Shown here: positions 23,227 to 36,085 of the stretch, one piece after another
Layout of the letters: each line of letters starts with the position of its first letter
Numbering within the stretch: position 1 is the first letter of the stretch
NCBI RefSeq assembly: GCF_000003815.2
Contig: NC_049996.1
Coordinates: 2,620,753 to 2,684,752 of the forward strand
Length of the DNA stretch: 64,000 nucleotides
Direction: 5' to 3'
Origin: Branchiostoma floridae
Lineage: Eukaryota; Chordata; Leptocardii; Amphioxiformes; Branchiostomatidae
Position numbers and translations under genes: made by a program
Notes under the pieces: generated by a model
What the model was told of the DNA's origin: nothing
What the model saw: only the letters and a program-made list of their open reading frames with translations
The model's database searches: none

Positions 23227-24024
23227 TCAAGGACGTTGTAGTGTACCGTACCGGTACAAAACCGTTTTTCTTGTTGAACCGGTCCAAAAAGCGGCCTTGA
23301 AAAAATTCAGTAGACCGGATTTTGGACCGATTAGAAAATGAACAGATTATATCGGTAGCAGTTCACGTGTTTTGGGGCTTACACGCCTAAGACTGAATAC
23401 CAAGAGCGAAGTAGTGTAGATTTACAGTAATTTTTACTCTAAGATTCTACAATCAAACTTTGATTTAATACAGTTAATAGTAGATGGAAATAGGCTTCCT
23501 CAGAATTTTTGCATTTTTAGCTGGGTCGCAAACCATTCTCCTCGGCTAGCTAACTCATCTGGCATGTACATGTTTTGCGTCTATAATTTTCCAGAGATCT
23601 GTGGAGCCTGGCAGAGGCTAAGGACTCCATACGCACCTCATACGGACTCATACGCACGTGTGAACCCCCTTCCCCACACGTGGTCGTAAATCTGAAGTAT
23701 AAGAGGGGAGAAAAGACTACTTAACCACCTACTCCCTTGACCCGACGCGTTCGTTAGAAGGACACAGAAGATATACAGACTACCATGCCGTAACGGTTTC
23801 CCGATTGTTTTTAATTTCCGGACTGACAGAAATACGTTAAACCCGACCAAACCATTTAAACAGAGGGGCAATCCTTTTAACCTCCGCCATGTTGACTTCA
23901 TTTTCGGTCACCTGTCGTGTCGACGCAACGTCAATCATTGGAGCGCTAAATCGCTGCAACATCACGATCTACACAAGAGGGCTAAAATACCATCACAGTC
24001 AATTCATAGCTTCATGACTCGTTT

Positions 24025-24325
24025 AGCCAAAGTATGCGTAGCGGTTAAGGTACTGGTGACTTGTCCAGAACTCGGGGTTCGAGTCCCTTGACATGCTACT
24101 GATGATGTGCCCTTAGGAAAGCCACTTTACCCGACTTTTCTCACTTCACCAAGGTGTAAAAATGTGTACCTGACTTCGGTTGAGGAGGTAAAAGGCAGTG
24201 GAAGGAGAGGGATGGGCTCCACCTTCCAATACTGTACCCTAGACACAGTGAAGATAACAACCCATTGTGCTTTCGGCCTCAAATCAAAAGGCTATGGGAC
24301 TAAAGGCTATGGGACTATATTTATG
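24025..24325 (+). mobile_element. tRNA-derived SINE copy
   Basis: The head carries A-box-like gcgtagcggttaaggta and B-box ggggttcgagtccc; the body has tgatgtgcccttaggaaag, ccactttacccgacttttct and caccaaggtgtaaaaatg. The tail has two copies of aaaggctatgggact, matching the ggctatgggac before the tail of the 51271-51731 copy. Confidence 0.85.
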
Positions 24326-24409
24326 AGGCACTATCATGATAATAAGTTATCAAATTGCGCATTGCCACATTTCCCTTATCTCTTTCCATGAGGAAAATGG
24401 GAGAAAAAG

Positions 24410-24512
24410 TCACACACACAGACAGACAGACACACACACACACACAGACACGCAAGCACACACACACACACACAGAGACACGCAAGCACACACACACACA
24501 CACAGACACGCA

Positions 24513-24600
<88 letters not shown>
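24410..24600. repeat. (CA)n microsatellite with CACAGACACGCAAG units
   Basis: Three cacagacacgcaagcaca-type units lead into a pure CA run of about 85 bases. Non-coding. Confidence 0.96.
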
Positions 24601-24604
<4 letters not shown>

Positions 24605-25139
24605 CTGCCGAAAACAATTGGCGAAAGCACATATTTAGTATCCTAAATAGAGGCCATTATGGACATGTCACTGACCAAAGATAAGAAGTGACAAATAGCA
24701 GCGGTAACAACTTTGAGTTTAGACGTGCCTTTTCTGTAACATCTCACCTCATGAACGGGTGACGATACACGAACACACATGTTTACGGTGTTCGACAGGG
24801 GAGGGGGGATATTGAAGAATAACCGGCCATGTGGCCTTAAACAGACTAGAAGCCCACTTATTGTGTTCTGTTGCTGTGGTGGTCTGAACGCACTGCAGCT
24901 GCAATCAGTTTTTCTTCATAGCTCTCCACTTTATCAGGGCTTGTTCATTTTATGCCATTCCTTAGCTACCGTAGTTTTTTCAAATGCCGCAACGTTCCTA
25001 GTCCCCCATTTTTAGGTCTACTCTCAGTAAGCTCAGTTGGCTCTTGTAGGGTATTCCTTTTCGGATTTATTGTAATAGTGAATGATTTTATGCGAAGTCC
25101 AAGTTATTGGACGAATACGACTTTGATGCACGTCGACCA

Positions 25140-25375
25140 CTTAGGACTATGTCACATTCCTAAACCGGGACCCGGGCGGGCAGCTTTCTGCATGCAAGAA
25201 CGAAAGGTACGATATAAAAGACACCACTACACAAGACGTAAAGAGAATAGCCGATCGAGGGCATTATTTGTGTATATTTTTACGTACACATTTTTATTTT
25301 TCGTTTCCAAAAACAGCCCGGCAGGGCCCCGGTTTGGAAATGTAACATTACCATACCCTTACTCTGTTGTATAGA
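25140..25375 (+). repeat. Dispersed repeat with acagcccggcagggcccc, copy A
   Basis: Matches 57130-57420 over several blocks: gatataaaagacacca, gagaatag, atttttacgtacac, acagcccggcagggcccc, gtttggaaatgt. A further partial copy (taggtcacggtgtctatttg, accgagacccgggct) lies at 315-360 in NXPE gene 1 intron 1. Class unknown. Confidence 0.7.
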
Positions 25376-27224
25376 CTTCTTGCCATTCAGTAACAAGTAC
25401 TTTTGTCTACAATTTGGTGTTTATTCAATGTGTCCTTTTGAGCATAGATGGCGAATAGCCCAGTGCTCGTCCTAAATTAACACAGAGACAGCAAAATAAA
25501 GTTTACAGACAGTTCAGCTTAACATTGCACCAAATCAAACAGGCATACCACAAACTTATTAGTCGTGGACAGACATGATATATCTACAATACATTAGTTG
25601 TGTAAACTTTTGAAGTGAGCATGAATTTGCTGTATCAGTACCAGTCAAAATATCTCCTATTTCTTTTCAAGTATGCTTTGGAAAGACTTTTTAGAATTGC
25701 CTCAAGCCAAATTCTTCTTTCAAACATCACAAATGACATCATAAATAGAACCAGCTTCTCACGAGTTTTAGTTTTCGAGATGACGTCACCAAGGCAAGGC
25801 CCCCTAGCTCGACTAACTGGTTAAACTGCCTAATGATGCCCTGGTCTTAGAATTAGGAATTGTGTGGTGATCCTAAAATTGAATATCACGTGTTGTGATG
25901 GACAGTGTAGTGGTCAGGGTGGTCAGTGAGAACCTAAACATTTGCTGGTGGTCCGAAATAAATTGTTTACGTACAGAAACGGAGGACAGATAGGGCCATG
26001 GTCTGACGGACGACCTGTGACCTGAATCTGTACACAAATGTCGAGCTGTCAAAACGGACTCATCGTCACAAAATGCGAAAAAAATATGTCGTGAAAATGA
26101 TGACCTAACCTTTCGTCTTTCGACGAATGTCCGTACTAAAAAAAAAATACTAGTACTGTTCAACAAGTGTTTGTGGTTGTACAAAGAAACCAAATGGGGG
26201 CACTCAAAATTCAGGATTGCAATATGTGAAGCACTGTAAATGTACAAATTCCGCTATTGAAAACAGCGTAACTCGAGGAGCTTTGCCTAGATTCGGATAC
26301 TTTATAGTGCGGTAGGGGTTGGTTGCGAAAACGAAGGTCAACTATTAGTAACTTCAATAATGAGCCCCCTAGTTGCTTTCTAAAGTACTACAGCGGAAAT
26401 TCCGGTCTTGATATGTGGTCGGGATTTTATAGTGGTATAGCTCTTTAGGCAGTGGTGTACGAGGCTTGGCCTACCCTAGCAAAAAAAAAAAAACTCAAGT
26501 CTTCAAATAGCTCAGTGTGTATTTTGGACAGGGTAAAGTTTACATAACCGTGACCCCTGACCCGGACACCGCAGGCTTTTAATGGCTGACCTTCGTTAAC
26601 CTTCCGCCATCTTGAACCTGGTTGTCAAATGTCATTGGCAATGAATGGCAACAGGGCAGAACCTAGCTAGACCTTCCTGTTTAAACTGTACAGTATGTAG
26701 AACTGCAAGTCTATACACCGTAGTTACTGTACAAAGAGCATAGATTGTACAACGATCTTTCTTTGTTGGGTGACCCTCGTCAACCTTCCACCATCTTGAA
26801 CCTAGTTGTCAAATTTTATTTGTAAAGAATGATAACACGCCAGAAACTAGAAACTGTAAGATAGAACATACACTGTAGTACATAGAGCATAGATTGTACA
26901 ACAATCTTTCTTCTTTTCCGTGCTCTTAAAAAAAGCAAGGTCGAACGTTTGTCAGAATCCAAAGTTTTATAGCAGTCTGGGGGCTACTGTAGCATACTGA
27001 AGAAATTTTAGCATTAACATCTGTAGGTACAAGGTTTAGTTCAAACATATAAACGTTAGAGGTCAAGTAAAGGAAGCAGCTCCAAGTCGTTAATTTTTTA
27101 TGACTTCCTTGGGGCTCTGTACCTGATTAGAAAGTCCCAAGTTTATTTGTCTCCGTGTTTTTGGTTGACTGGGTGGTATAAGAAATTGAAGAAATCTAAC
27201 ATATCTCTTCCGTGAATGTTTAAA
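25376..27224. other. Gene-free stretch with one direct duplication
   Basis: 26592-26767 and 26775-26915 are two direct copies (cgtcaaccttccgccatctt, ttgaacctggttgtcaaat, agagcatagattgtacaac, gatctttctt). Nothing else recognised. Confidence 0.6.
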
Positions 27225-27490
27225 CAGGTTGGTAAGTCACTAAATAAAACATTCTTTGTACAAAACTAAGTTTTCATATTCAAATCAGGGTTTGTGAACA
27301 CCGCATTAGCTAATATGTAGATATATGCAAATAATTTACGTTTGGGACCGCATCTGTAAGCAGCGACACCTATGCTGCAGGGCAATCTGAATCAGTAAGA
27401 ATTACTCTGAGGAAGGTGACAGACGGTCACCGAAACGTTGGACGAATAAAAACGTTTCTAAAGTTGTGTGCAAAATGATATTGTTATTCT
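27225..27490 (+). mobile_element. Penelope-like element fragment with hammerhead-like core
   Basis: Contains ctgagga at 27407-27413, an inverted pair ggtgac/gtcacc with a 5-base loop, then gaaac at 27432-27436, i.e. the two conserved boxes of a hammerhead ribozyme on either side of a stem II. An 8-base inverted pair gaaacgtt..aacgtttc follows, a possible stem III. Hammerhead motifs of this type are known in Penelope-like retroelements. Diverged copies are at 54760-54935 (-) and 40290-40340 (-). No protein-coding part survives here. Confidence 0.6.
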
Positions 27491-29214
27491 CTAATACATC
27501 TAAAAGGAAACTCCCCCCAACGAAAAAAGATCACCAGTGAAATATGCGTTCACGAGCAATGAATTGCCTCTATTCCATTACACGTATAGGATATAGCAGA
27601 TAACGCCAAACACTGTAGACGATGTTGTCTGTTGTGTAGATGTAACCTCACATGGTAACCATTAGACAACGAAATGGAAACATTGAATGATTGATGAGAC
27701 AAGGTGACAAGGTGACCACACTAACTACGGTACCAATGTCTGGTTACCTCCGTCAAAAATGGAGGTATTGTTTGTAGCATGCCTTTGTGTGTATGTGTGT
27801 GTGTGTGGGGGGGGGGGGGGGGATGTCTGTCTGTGTTTCCGGATACTTGTGGAACAGTGTATATGTACGTTTACACACCGATAGTTTCATTAGCCAGTTG
27901 ACGCCACAACATTAACAATATGTGGACCTTACCATTGTGTACTTTTAAAAACTACCAATCCGACTGTTTCTTGACCTTTCAGTAACAGACATGCTTAATT
28001 AAATGCCCTATTGGTACTACAAAGGAGCCCCGTAGGGGTCCTGCTATATGTACATTGTAAGGAAACTTATCTCACAATCTTAAGATCAAAAACACCCTAA
28101 GCCGTTCCCATAACGGTAAGGTCACTTTCTCACAACACAAGACGACAAGATAAGATTGTTTTGAAGGCGAGTCTCTGGACTTATTTGTCTTGAAGACGTC
28201 GTGATGTCTGGTTTGTATGGGTGAAGACAGGAAGGCTGACAGCGTGGACATGGCGTTTGTTTTCTAAAGCAGGACAAACAAAAATGTTGAGGAAAAGCTC
28301 TGACTGGTAGCAGACTACTGGGCATCTGTGTAGTTTCATGTTTCATATGTAGAACAATGGGGGCATAAGGCACATGTTACCCCCTTATTGTTACCCATTC
28401 AGTACTGGACTATACAACGTATTTTTACTGTGTTTCGTAAAGCGGGTATTTCACAAAACTGCACCGATTTGCTCGAAGAAATTGCGCCAATTTGCGATTT
28501 TGTGCCATTTTCCTTTACGGTCACACTGACGTGTAAAGGGTTTGAGTATGAAATCCAGATGAGCCATAACTTTATTCGAAATCGTAGTGTTGCCACCAAT
28601 GCACAATGATCAAAACTTTGATTAAAACAATGGTTAAAAAAGAGATTTGCTGTTGACCGTTTTGTGCCGTATTGCGTCCATTTGTGCCATTTTGCCAATT
28701 TCTTGAAATTTCTTCAAAATTTTAGCAAAGTTCCTGCGACAAGTCGGCGCCAATTTGCAAATGTATTTTACAATTTGGCGAAGTCTTTTCCAATGCTTGT
28801 ACAGCTAGCTACCTAATAGTCTTTGAGTCGTATCATACGAGCCCACTTCACAGCTGTTTCGCGTAAGGGTTGGGTACCAGAGGTGGCCAAGGTTGATAGG
28901 TTGTGATGCCACAGCGAGTGATAAAGACTGACACGTAGCCACAACTGTTTGTGGACCTTTGTCTAAAGTCCTGCACCAGTCTCTGTAGCGACAACGCCGC
29001 AAATAGGACCCCGTCTCATACAGTTTATTTGTCTTATGAATAGAGGTGACCTCGGACTAAGTACTCTATCGTCAGTTCTCAATAGGTAATTGTTTGTCCT
29101 TTCCACAAGTCTTTTAAGCCTCAAAGTTTCTCGTACCACTTCCTTTTAGCTGGTAAATGTCTTTCTCAGACTTCGCAAGCATCAACGCTGAAATAGAATG
29201 TGTAAAATTTAGTA
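27491..29214. other. Gene-free stretch
   Basis: 27750-27860 holds a copy of the acctcc-palindrome dispersed repeat with a G run at about 27807-27822. No supported exon; open frames at 28388-28700 match nothing I recognise. Confidence 0.45.
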
Positions 29215-29600
29215 TGTTAAAATAGAATAGAATCAAAGAGTAGGGTAGAATAGATCTAGAGTAGAATAGAATAGAATAGAATAGAGCAGAATATAATAGT
29301 AGGGTAGAATAAAATAGTAGGGTAGAATAAAATAGAGCAGAATATATTAGAATGGCGTAGAATAGAATAGAGTAGGAGTAAAGTCGGACAGAGTAGAATA
29401 GAATAGAATAAAATAGAATAGAATAGAATAGAATAAAATAAAATAGAACAGAGCACAATAGAATAAAATGGGATAGAGTAGGATAGAGTGGAATAAAATA
29501 GAGCAGACTTAAATAGAATAGAACAGATTAGAATAGAGTGGAATAAAATAGAAAAGAGTAATATAGAATTATAGAATAGGATAGAATATAATACACTACG
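29215..29600. repeat. (AGAAT)n pentanucleotide satellite
   Basis: Imperfect tandem agaat/agaata over nearly 390 bases, with variants aaaat, agagt and gggtagaa. Translates as low-complexity YSILF strings on the minus strand, not a gene. Confidence 0.97.
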
Positions 29601-31235
29601 ATGCGCACACCACAGTGGCAAGCTGATGCAAATAGAGAGCTGTCGTAAGATTAAACTGCCGCAAACTGTAAGAATATGTCGTAACATCAAAGTGTTGAAG
29701 AATGAAACTTTGCCTGGCAAAACACATCTAAAATCTAAAATTTCCTAGGGTGCTAAATTCTAAGCATGCTAGTGGAAATGACGCTTCACACACTACGATG
29801 CATAAACTAACAATCTTGTGTTGAAACCAAGAAGCAGTTAAGATTGGCCTGACCCAACCTTAATTTAAGACGCGTTGAAGGTATGCTTATAAATCTTCTT
29901 AGAGAAAAAAACATGCCGCAACAAGACAGTAAATTGTACCTGTCTGGAACAAGGTCGGTTCGGGGCCTGGGTAGTGTTCTGTTGTGCGATAGTTTATTGC
30001 ATGTTGTGGATAGAAGAACAGCTGTTGGCTTTTCCCTTTTGTGGACAGGCGGGGTGAAGGCTAAGGCTAAGAGAGGATCAAGCCGGTGGTTTGCATGAAA
30101 GTTTATTTTGAATTGATAAATTTATTATGGTAAATTTCTTCCTAAGATGAATTGTACTCACCGGAATTTTCGACTGACTCAGCTGTCTGATACAGTTACC
30201 GTGGACACGTGACATATCGTACGTGTGACGTCAGCGATAGGTCAAAGGTTTTTGGAAGTTGATATCGCCATCCGTCCCGGTTCAATGAAGTTGGCGCGCG
30301 TTGATGAAACTGGCCTCTTCTGTTCGGTGATTTATGTATAGAGATCTAGGAAAAAGGAATTATAATTTTATTGGAATTGAAACAAAAGAGTATTCTTAAA
30401 GCGCTGGAATTTCTTTCAATCAAAATCTATTGGCAAGAGTTTGAAGAAAGACAGGTGTAGGCTGAATAGCGAAACAGGCAAAACAAAGACTTCAAAAGAT
30501 CACGATTTCGGAAATTAGAACACTGGCTTCTGGCTCTAGGAATCAAGTCTTGTGATACGAATGCAATATGTTGGGCTTCATTCTAAAGCAGCTATTCTGG
30601 AAGACGAAACGGCAGCATATGTCGTGTCAAGACCTTTCTCCTATATGTACATTACATAGCTTTTAAAGACTCTTTGATAGTGCGGTAGTATTTCAAATGG
30701 TGTAACATACACGTGTAGTGACAGATCATTAGCAGTATTGGTACACGTAGATCACGACCTTTTTCATACCAGGTGTCTTGTATACGTTTCAAGACGTCTT
30801 AGGAAGTGGCTTTCTTGTATTTCAGAAACTTCTTCCAAGAAGGAGTGACAAGTGACCTTGCCAGTAATGATTTGAAGACGTTTTAGTCCCATGCCAATGA
30901 AAACATGGGTTATTTATAAGGGCTATTTTTATACACTTATAATGTGTCCCCTGCCATACTTACACTGCATTCTAGTGCCTTTATCAAATCCTTGCCACCT
31001 GTTTATACGTCTAAGACTTTGAAATACCGACTATACGGAGATACCACAACTTGCACATTAGAGCATTGGAGACCATTTTAAGCTTTTGTCCCTTACTAGA
31101 TGCAACGGTCTGTTCTGAAAAGTCCATAAGTTACATATTTTCGTATTAAACTAGTACTCATATTACCTTTCTGATGTTTGAAGTGAATTCTACTTACAAT
31201 TTCCGAGTATATGTATCAGTTTCTAGTTCTAACCG
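29601..31235. other. Gene-free stretch
   Basis: No exon, RNA gene or clear repeat could be supported in this interval. Confidence 0.45.
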
Positions 31236-31624
31236 TTAGGTCATGTTGATTTGATTATATGGATGACATCCGCGCGCGCATTAATTTCGTCCATTTATGA
31301 AAAAAAGTTTTCGACCATACTGTGAATCGTACAAAGAAGCTCCAGAATAAGCCAAAATATGCTGTATGTTGAAACAAAGGTATCATAAAACAAATACTAA
31401 TGTCAGTGTATGCCAAATATAATTCCAAGGCCAAAGAACAAAAATGAAGAATCTTTTATTCTATATACCATACTCTGTGTGTTTAGTCATTTGTTCAACC
31501 GTCCTGGACACTTAGATTTCATAATAAAGGTAAATTTTTGCCAAATTGTTTTTTTATTCGCACATTCGCACCAGTTTTAGTGTTCCCAAAGGATGTTATC
31601 CATATAGTCAAATCAACATGGTCT
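31236..31624. mobile_element. MITE with GTCATGTTGATTTGATTATA termini
   Basis: Left end gtcatgttgatttgattata then tggatgacatcc is mirrored at the right end by ggatgttatccatatagtca followed by aatcaacatg. About 389 bases, AT-rich, no coding capacity. One end of a related copy is at 21260. Confidence 0.85.
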
Positions 31625-31878
31625 TATTCTGCAAGAAAAGAAGTCGCTAGCAGCAGCATCACTAAGCCCCCTTAAGTCTGAGACATCTCAAGGCCATGAA
31701 AGAACAGTAAAGTTTGACCTCTGCACTTCCTTAAAGCGCCATGGTGGCATGTGGACCCAATGTTCTGCCAATTTGTCTAGTTTGCCGTCGCAGTATGTTT
31801 GGGTATGTTGATGAACTTCGCGTGAGAATCCCACAGCGCTGGGTTATATAAACACAGACGCTTCTTACGCCGATACCT

Positions 31879-32085
31879 AACGCTAGTTCACCGATATCCG
31901 CGGGGTAGCGTATATCCGTTGTGTAATAAAACAGGGTATCTAAGGATATTACTTCAGAATTTACAAAGGATATTACTACGGAAATATAATAATGCAATTT
32001 GAAACCACCGTGCATCGACTTGATATCTATAAACACACCGTTTAACGGATATAGCTTACCCCGCGAATAAAAGTGAACTCATGTT
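31879..32085. mobile_element. MITE with AACG.TAGTTCACC termini, copy B
   Basis: Left aacgctagttcaccgatatc and right (reversed) aacatgagttcacttttatt are inverted, both running into cgcggggtaa.c.atatccg. Same family as 10813-11035. Confidence 0.8.
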
Positions 32086-33518
32086 ACATGCATTCATGAG
32101 TGCCATGAAGACCAATGTAGAGTATTTAACCCTCTTTCGACTGAAGTCTGTATGATCTCGCTGTGACCGTTGAGACAGGTTTCACAAATCAATTTTCTTT
32201 CGTTTTTGTGTTTTTTTTGTGTTTTTTTTTGTGGTGTTTTTTGTTGTTGTAATACTACATTTCGCATAGATATCCAAACATGAAACCACAAATCCAATTT
32301 TGGTAGCTGTATGGGTGCTCAAGAATCGCCGTCAAGAGGAAAGAAGGTCTTAGCGACAAAAAAATTTATGTACCTGTATTCTATGCGATTGGAAAGAAGT
32401 GAGAACTATAGGTACGTATTCCTGAGTCATTGTTAAACTATAGTCCATGTACCGTTAAAAAAACGCGAGTGTATGCACAGGACATTCAGTACAAACAACA
32501 TGTTTCTTAGGTTGCTAGACAACAAATTTAACCTTGCAAAGAGAAGTGCAAAGAGTATTGGGCTGTTCTTGGCAAGGTCCCGATAACGACAAGTCTACAA
32601 ATTCCTGTCCTGTATTTTTCTCCACCCCGCCACCCCCATAAAAACTGTTTGTAAGGCTGTTGCTTGACCTTAATTTGTCAACGAACTTGACTTATGTCCA
32701 ACATACACAAAACTGATAAGATATCCTGAAGAGCAAGGTCACCAGATGTCAACTGTCCGCCATGTTGTTACATCCGGGGTATGACAGGCATTACAGCTGC
32801 CTGAAGTGAAGTTCATGACATTTGGGGGGGGGGGGGGGGGGGTTCCATGTATTATGTGTGATTGACAGTCTGAACGGTAGATCCACTGCTTATGTTGTAG
32901 TTTTAAAGGCAAAGTGTCGTATTACAGGTACATTTGTCTATTTAAACAGGACGTTAGAGGAATGACTTCCAATATAAAACACCAGCGGGAGTTCTGCCCA
33001 GGTCAGGTGCGCATGGGGTTTCTTCAATCACAATATCGTTCTGTCCAAGATAAAATAGACTTTAACTGTTTGAAATAAGGAGACTATACACACACCTAAC
33101 GTTACACAGACAGTACAGTCTTGTTATACTGGCGCCAACAGTATCAGCTCCGAAAATGAACGTTGAAATCGTCTAATAGTCTTCGTGTTTAGTCTTATTG
33201 CCCTAATGAACAAGCTGCTAGGTGGGCAAACCTATATCCTTACATCAAAAGCTATCTATCGCTAAAATATCAAGACCATAGCATGGCCAAGATAAAAGGA
33301 CATGTTTACAAGATATTCAGACTGTCTGTATAGTTATTCAGAAATGTAGTAAAGTGTTTTTTTTTTTAAATCGATCAGAATGAAAGCGTTAGAGTCAATT
33401 CCCACTTCAGGAAAAGTGATTGACAGCTGCAGCAGACGATACATCGTTCCCCGTACCCTTTCTTCCCGCCATGCTGTTCAGCCATGGCATTGCGATCAGG
33501 TTCCTCAACCACGATTTT
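32086..33518. other. Gene-free stretch with homopolymer runs
   Basis: A T-rich tract at 32205-32255 and a run of about 19 G at 32823-32842. No gene supported. Confidence 0.5.
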
Positions 33519-33709
33519 CCCGCGTGTACAAATCAAGAATTTACCTCGGCCGAGTTGTCAGCGACCTCTAAATTACGAGGAGGTATGACCCTGATACCGA
33601 CGAAGAAACTCTGCCATTTGTTCGTAGGCATCAGATTCATGCCTCCTCGTAATTTAGAGCTCGCTGACAACTCGGCCGAGCTAAATTCTTGATTTGTAAA
33701 CGGGGCTTA
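33519..33709. mobile_element. Foldback element, ~190 bp
   Basis: Arms of about 75 bases: acaaatcaagaattta, ctcggccgagttgtcagcg, ctctaaattacgagga on the left; the mirror images on the right, with a loop of about 35 bases around 33610. A very strong hairpin in single-stranded form. Confidence 0.85.
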
Positions 33710-33719
33710 AGGAACACAA

Positions 33720-34080
33720 AGTCTTGTGGAAGGAACGACCTGCATGCTGGGACGACATGCTCTCGTGCGATGTGGCTGTCAATCAAACGAACATGTAGCG
33801 AATGATAGCTTCGGTTAGGGAGGTCCCCTGGATGGAACCCGCGTTTGAGAGTGTAACTTTAGGGCTTATCCTGTACTTTTAATCAATTTTTTTTTCACGC
33901 AATATTTTACGAAATCGCTATTCGTGCTTTGGACGAATTTTGGAGTCAAAATCTGTCTCAACTTCCTTCAATTACACAAAAATCGGTTTCTGGTCTTGTG
34001 AGAGGAAAGACCTGCTGGGACAACATGCTCTCGTGCGATGTGGCCGTCAATCAAACGAACATGTGGCGAATGATTTACGC
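33720..34080 (+). repeat. Direct duplication of a ~75-bp segment
   Basis: 33738-33795 and 34012-34075 share gctgggac.acatgctctc, gtgcgatgtgg and gtcaatcaaacgaacatgt. The spacing is about 275 bases. Open frames here look accidental. Confidence 0.8.
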
Positions 34081-34836
34081 GCGCGGCAGGTGTCGTTTTA
34101 TAAAGTCACAGGCCATCGAACCTTGGTGACAAGGAAACGAGGAAACAGTTTAAAACTATGGTATTTAGTACTAGTATTTCAACATCTGAGGTTAGGATAA
34201 AAAGACACACGCTATCCTGACTAAATTTCTCTTCTAGTAGCCCCTCCATAGCCCATTCTTAGTAGACCTTAACACACGTTTTAAGGTCAAATCTTACTTA
34301 CATCATACTATTCAAATGTTCTTTAAACTCTCTTTTTATCACTTAAAAGCGAATCAAATACTATATGTATATAGCTATTAGGCGTTTTGCAATGTTGTCT
34401 CTCTGTTGGATAGCTGAAATTACGAATGTAAGATTTGTTTTGTATTTCTATATTTGTAGTTTGTAGTTTGCCTTATAAATTCACTGTACTCTTCGTTGCG
34501 TCAATTAAGATTCTTCTATGTTCAAAACTGGTTAAGTGGAGAAAATACGACTGTATCTTGTTTGGTTGCGTATTACACTTTATAGACATGCCCCCCCCTC
34601 CCCCCTTTGCCACGACACTAGAACACCTGCCAAAGCGCTATATATTACATCGTTAACCGGTTTGAACTCCGTTTAGTCACGATATGTTAGACTGTCATTC
34701 ATTACACTCTTTTGTAGACCTTTTTGTCCCTATCCTAGATCGATTTCCGGAAAGGTTTTATACGGACTACGATGCCAAAATTCTGATTCAAGAACCATGG
34801 CCCTGCCAGGAGATTTTGCTTTCATTACTTTGTTGA
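34081..34836. other. Gene-free stretch
   Basis: AT-rich; nothing recognised. Confidence 0.4.
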
Positions 34837-35090
34837 TAAGGTGGTATCTCACTCCACTTGGGGCACCGGTGCGACACTGCGGGGTTCGAAATATTACTCA
34901 ACGAATTTCCGAGATTAAGAATGAATTTTCTTACGTTTTGTGCATTTTGTTGTCTTCTAAGTCATACTTTTACGTATTGCGCAATATCAAAATTATGAAA
35001 AAAAATCGGCGAAAATAACACAACATTGCCGCAGTGAACGAACCCAGCAGTGCCGCGCCGGTGCCCCAGGTGCAGTGAGATACCACCTTA
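34837..35090. mobile_element. MITE with TAAGGTGGTATCTCACT termini
   Basis: Left aaggtggtatctcactccac, ttggggcaccggtg, cactgcggggttcg; right end is the inverse (gtgccccaggtgcagtgaga, taccacctta). About 254 bases. A single end also occurs at 23000-23068. Confidence 0.85.
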
Positions 35091-35194
35091 AGCAGGGATA
35101 CCAGTAAACCATTTAATAGTGATATCAAAATTTTAGACAAATGTCTAAAACGTTTATCGATATCTTTTCGCATCTATTCGTTTGTTCCTTTTAG

Positions 35195-35395
35195 GTAGCG
35201 TGCATATTCCAGTGGTAAGAGGCCCTAACTCTGGACCAAGAAGTCGTGAGTTCAAACCCGGACTGTGTTCCCTACCAGTCATGCAAGTTACTGAAAAGGG
35301 TTGCAATGCTAAGGACAGGACGCGAGCTTCAAGTCTCCCACCTCCAAAACGAACCCAACACACGTGTCGAGGCAAGGCCATAGTGCACTACCACC
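35195..35395 (+). mobile_element. tRNA-derived SINE, second type
   Basis: The head resembles a tRNA: ggtagcgtgcatattccagt (A-box area) and gtcgtgagttcaaacccg (T-arm/B box). Body differs from the other SINE group. A similar tRNA-like head, gagttcgatccccggcc, is at 36690-36755, and its downstream part recurs inverted at 36340-36380. Confidence 0.65.
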
Positions 35396-35774
35396 AGCTA
35401 AAAGAAAAGTTTCAGTTTAGGATGACTGTTTTACCCTTTTCTCATCACTAGTAGACAACTCCCCCGCCCATAGCTGTATAAGCTATCAGAGTGGGCAGAT
35501 ACAATTTAACCTTTTCAGACGTTTTACGAAGTTTCCATGTCCCGACAATTACAACATGGTGATAAATTGGGACTCCCACCATCTTCAAACTTGGCTTGGG
35601 CTCAGTGTTTCACAGTTCAGAAACTTCAGATACCTACTGTTTTCTGAGCTATTCGGTAGCCTGTTGATATCTTGATAATGAAGCGCCTTGCAGTTCCCAA
35701 TAAAGTTGCCAGAGGACCCAAACTTAAACCCAATCATGGTTTAACACACTGGCTTTGTACTTAAAAGTAGAAGC

Positions 35775-36085
35775 TGCATATCCGGACAGATATGTTTGAT
35801 CCACTTACACTTGGATGAACCCCTACTCTTTTCGGTAAGTGTGGTGGGTTCTTCAAAGTGCTCAATGTGTTGCTGTCCCTAAACACATGGCCTCCAATTA
35901 ACGTCCTATCCGAGGGACGGCCCTAAGCGAAGCTACGTACTCATTTACACCTGATTCAAGAGAGGAAATTGTTGTTAAGTACCTTTCCCAAGGGCACAAC
36001 ATCGGAACTTTTCAGGGATTCGAACTCAATACCTCCAGTCACCAGAGTTAACAACCCTAACCACATGTACAAGGCCACCTAGCTA
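35775..36085 (-). mobile_element. tRNA-derived SINE copy, reverse orientation
   Basis: On the minus strand it shows B-box gagttcgaatccctg, the body words ttgtgcccttgggaaaggta and aatgagtacgtagcttcg, and the tail tggatcaaacatatctgtcc shared with 15335-15750. Confidence 0.8.

Noticed and set aside
29114-29720. Minus-strand frames rich in YSILF
   Set aside because: Translation of the AGAAT satellite.
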